The notes under the pieces are model-generated. The model worked only from the letters and a program-made list of their open reading frames with translations. It did no database searches and was not told the origin of the DNA. 64,000 bases of DNA from NCBI GenBank assembly GCA_964019155.1, contig OZ025242.1:2054694-2118693 (forward strand), written 5' to 3'. A program made the translations under genes and the position numbers. Each line of letters opens with the position of its first letter. Within the stretch, counting starts at the first letter, position 1. This document shows positions 61,701 through 64,000 of this stretch, in pieces. This stretch comes from Osedax fenrisi (Eukaryota > Annelida > Polychaeta > Sabellida > Siboglinidae).

Positions 61701-64000
61701 ATTACTATAGGTATTAGTATAGGTATTAATATAGGTATTAGTATAGGTATTAGTATAAGTATTGATATAGGTATTAGTATAGGTATTAGTATAGGTATTA
61801 GTATAAGTATTGATAGAGGTATTAGTATAAGTATTAGTATAGGTATTAGTATAGGTATTAGTATAGGTATTAGTATAGGTATTAGTATAGGTATTAGTAT
61901 AGATATTACTATAGGTATTACTATAGGTATTGATAGAGGTATTAGTATAGGTATTAATATAGGTATTAGTATAGGTATTAGTATAAGTATTAGTATAGGT
62001 ATTAATATAGGTATTAGTATAGGTATTAGTATAAGTATTGATATAGGTATTAGTATAGGTATTAGTATAGGTATTAGTATAAGAATTGATAGAGGTATTA
62101 GTATAAGTATTAGTATAGGTATTAGTATAGGTATTAGTATAGGTATTAGTATAGGTATTAGTATAGGTATTAGTATAAGTATTGATAGAGGTATTAGTAT
62201 AAGTATTACTATAGGTATTACTATAGGTATTAGTATAGGTATTAATATAGGTATTAGTATAGGTATTAGTATAAGTATTGATATAGGTATTAGTATAGGT
62301 ATTAGTATAGGTATTAGTATAGGTATTAGTATAAGTATTGATAGAGGTATTAGTATAAGTATTAGTATAGGTATTAGTATAGGTATTAGTATAGGTATTA
62401 GTATAGGTATTAGTATAGGTATTAGTATAGATATTACTATAGGTATTACTATAGGTATTGATAGAGGTATTAGTATAAGTATTAGTATAGGTATCACTAT
62501 AAGTATTGATAGAGGTATTAGTATAAGTATTAATATAAGTATTACTATAGGTATTGATAGAGGTATTAGTATAAGTATTAGTATAGGTATTACTATAGGT
62601 ATTGATAGAGGTATTAATATAAGTATTACTATAGGTATTACTATAGGTATTGATAGAGGTATTAATATAAGTATTAGTATAGGTATTAATATAGGTATTA
62701 GTATAGGTATTACTATAGGTATTACTATAGGTATTAGTATAGGTATTAGTATAAGTATTGATAGAGGTATTAGTATAGGTATTAGTATAGGTATTAGTAT
62801 AGGTATTAGTATAGGTATTAGTATAGGTATTAGTATAGGTATTAGTATAAGTATTGATAGAGGTATTCGTATAAGTATTAGTATAGGTATTAGTATAGGT
62901 ATTAGTATAGGTATTAGTATAGGTATTAGTATAAGTATTGATAGAGGTATTAGTATAGGTATTAGTATAGGTATTAGTATAAGTATTGATAGAGGTATTA
63001 GTATAAGTATTAGTATAGGTATTAGTATAGGTATTAGTATAGGTATTAGTATAAGTATTGATAGAGGTATTAGTATAAGTATTAGTATAGGTATTAGTAT
63101 AGGTATTAGTATAGGTATTAGTATAGGTATTAGTATAGGTATTAGTATAGGTATTAGTATAGATATTACTATAGGTATTACTATAGGTATTGATAGAGGT
63201 ATTAGTATAAGTATTAGTATAGGTATTACTATAAGTATTGATAGAGGTATTAGTATAAGTATTAATATAAGTATTACTATAGGTATTGATAGAGGTATTA
63301 GTATAAGTATTAGTATAGGTATTACTATAGGTATTGATAGAGGTATTAGTATAAGTATTAGTATAGGTATTAGTATAGGTATTAGTATAGGTATTAGTAT
63401 AGGTATTAGTATAGGTATTAGTATAAGTATTGATAGAGGTATTAGTATAGGTATTAGTATAGGTATTAGTATAAGTATTGATAGAGGTATTAGTATAAGT
63501 ATTAGTATAGGTATTAGTATAGGTATTAGTATAGGTATTAGTATAAGTATTGATAGAGGTATTAGTATAAGTATTAGTATAGGTATTAGTATAGGTATTA
63601 GTATAGGTATTAGTATAGGTATTAGTATAGGTATTAGTATAGGTATTAGTATAGGTATTAGTATAGGTATTAGTATAAGTATTGATAGAGGTATTAGTAT
63701 AAGTATTAGTATAGGTATTAGTATAGGTATTAGTATAGGTATTAGTATAAGTATTGATAGAGGTATTAGTATAAGTATTAGTATAGGTATTAGTATAGGT
63801 ATTAGTACAGGTATTAGTATAGGTATTAGTATAGGTATTAGTATAGGTATTAGTATAGGTATTAGTATAGGTATTAGTATAAGTATTGATAGAGGTATTA
63901 GTATAGGTATTAGTATAGGTATTAGTATAGGTATTAGTATAAGTATTGATAGAGGTATTAGTATAGGTATTAGTATAGGTATTAGTATAAGTATTGATAG
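55757..64000. repeat. 12-bp satellite with higher-order structure, runs off the window
   Basis: About 687 monomers of RGTATTNNTANA (commonest GGTATTAGTATA; variants with AGTATT, ACTATA, GATAGA, AATATA, GATATA), almost without length change, so the 12-bp register holds for over 8 kb. The first 1.2 kb shows a 48-bp four-monomer order (GATAGA, AGTATA, AGTATA, ACTATA). Further right, blocks of hundreds of bp are copied at long offsets. The minus strand reads as (IPIL)n without stops for 424 and 320 codons; these frames are by-products of the register and not genes. Confidence 0.97.

Noticed and set aside
58175..62497. 424- and 320-codon minus-strand frames of Ile-Pro-Ile-Leu
   Set aside because: Produced by the 12-bp satellite register (12 is a multiple of three with no stop); no unique sequence at either end.

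Overview
This is 64 kb of eukaryotic, AT-rich, very repeat-dense DNA, almost certainly from an invertebrate animal. It holds introns with consensus splice sites, a rhodopsin-class receptor exon pair, several non-LTR retrotransposons, tRNA-derived SINEs, pogo-like MITEs and dozens of (TA)n tracts. The sequence alone does not place it below 'bilaterian animal'. A 200-base run of N (30736-30935) marks an assembly gap. There is no rRNA, no CRISPR array and no bacterial-style operon.

The only host gene I can support is on the plus strand in the right half. A start exon (41745-41842) ends in AT|GTAAGT. A second exon (50967-51167) begins with the single base that completes the split codon, and encodes TM1, the first intracellular loop and TM2 of a rhodopsin-like (class A) peptide GPCR, closest in motif to galanin/allatostatin-A/kisspeptin-type receptors. 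The 9.1 kb intron between them is filled with a minisatellite, a SINE fragment, a decayed RTE retrotransposon with a nested second fragment, and a pogo-like MITE. The remaining exons are not seen and probably lie beyond the satellite at the right edge.

The one long intact reading frame is a retrotransposon ORF (20023-22914, minus), an RTE-like endonuclease/reverse transcriptase. It has almost no UTRs and both flanks carry the same AT-rich repeat. Four decayed LINE pieces are recognisable by translation: 12728-13505 (minus), 23830-24345 (plus), 39960-40200 (plus) and 43981-45560 (plus, with an antisense fragment inside). Five copies or fragments of a tRNA-headed SINE and two of a second SINE-like family share the same 3' terminal motif. 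Cut-and-paste MITEs include pogo-like elements (13514, 33978, 35349, 48079), hAT-like elements (6115, 26633), a TTAA-flanked element (4928), a TA-flanked element (53961) and several short foldback elements.

Tandem repeats dominate. They include a 1.8 kb, roughly 605-unit (TAC)n array (27071-28885), a 1.4 kb 27-bp minisatellite (36373-37750), a 31-bp minisatellite (2540-3057), a 29-bp intronic minisatellite (41866-42440), and an array of 12-bp monomers filling 55757 to the window end with shuffled higher-order blocks. CACGTG is strongly over-represented, and several CpG-rich patches carry NRF1, YY1, ETS, CRE and nuclear-receptor half-site clusters that look like promoters or enhancers but cannot be tied to genes here.

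Most long open frames in the window are low-complexity artefacts of repeats and are not annotated as genes.
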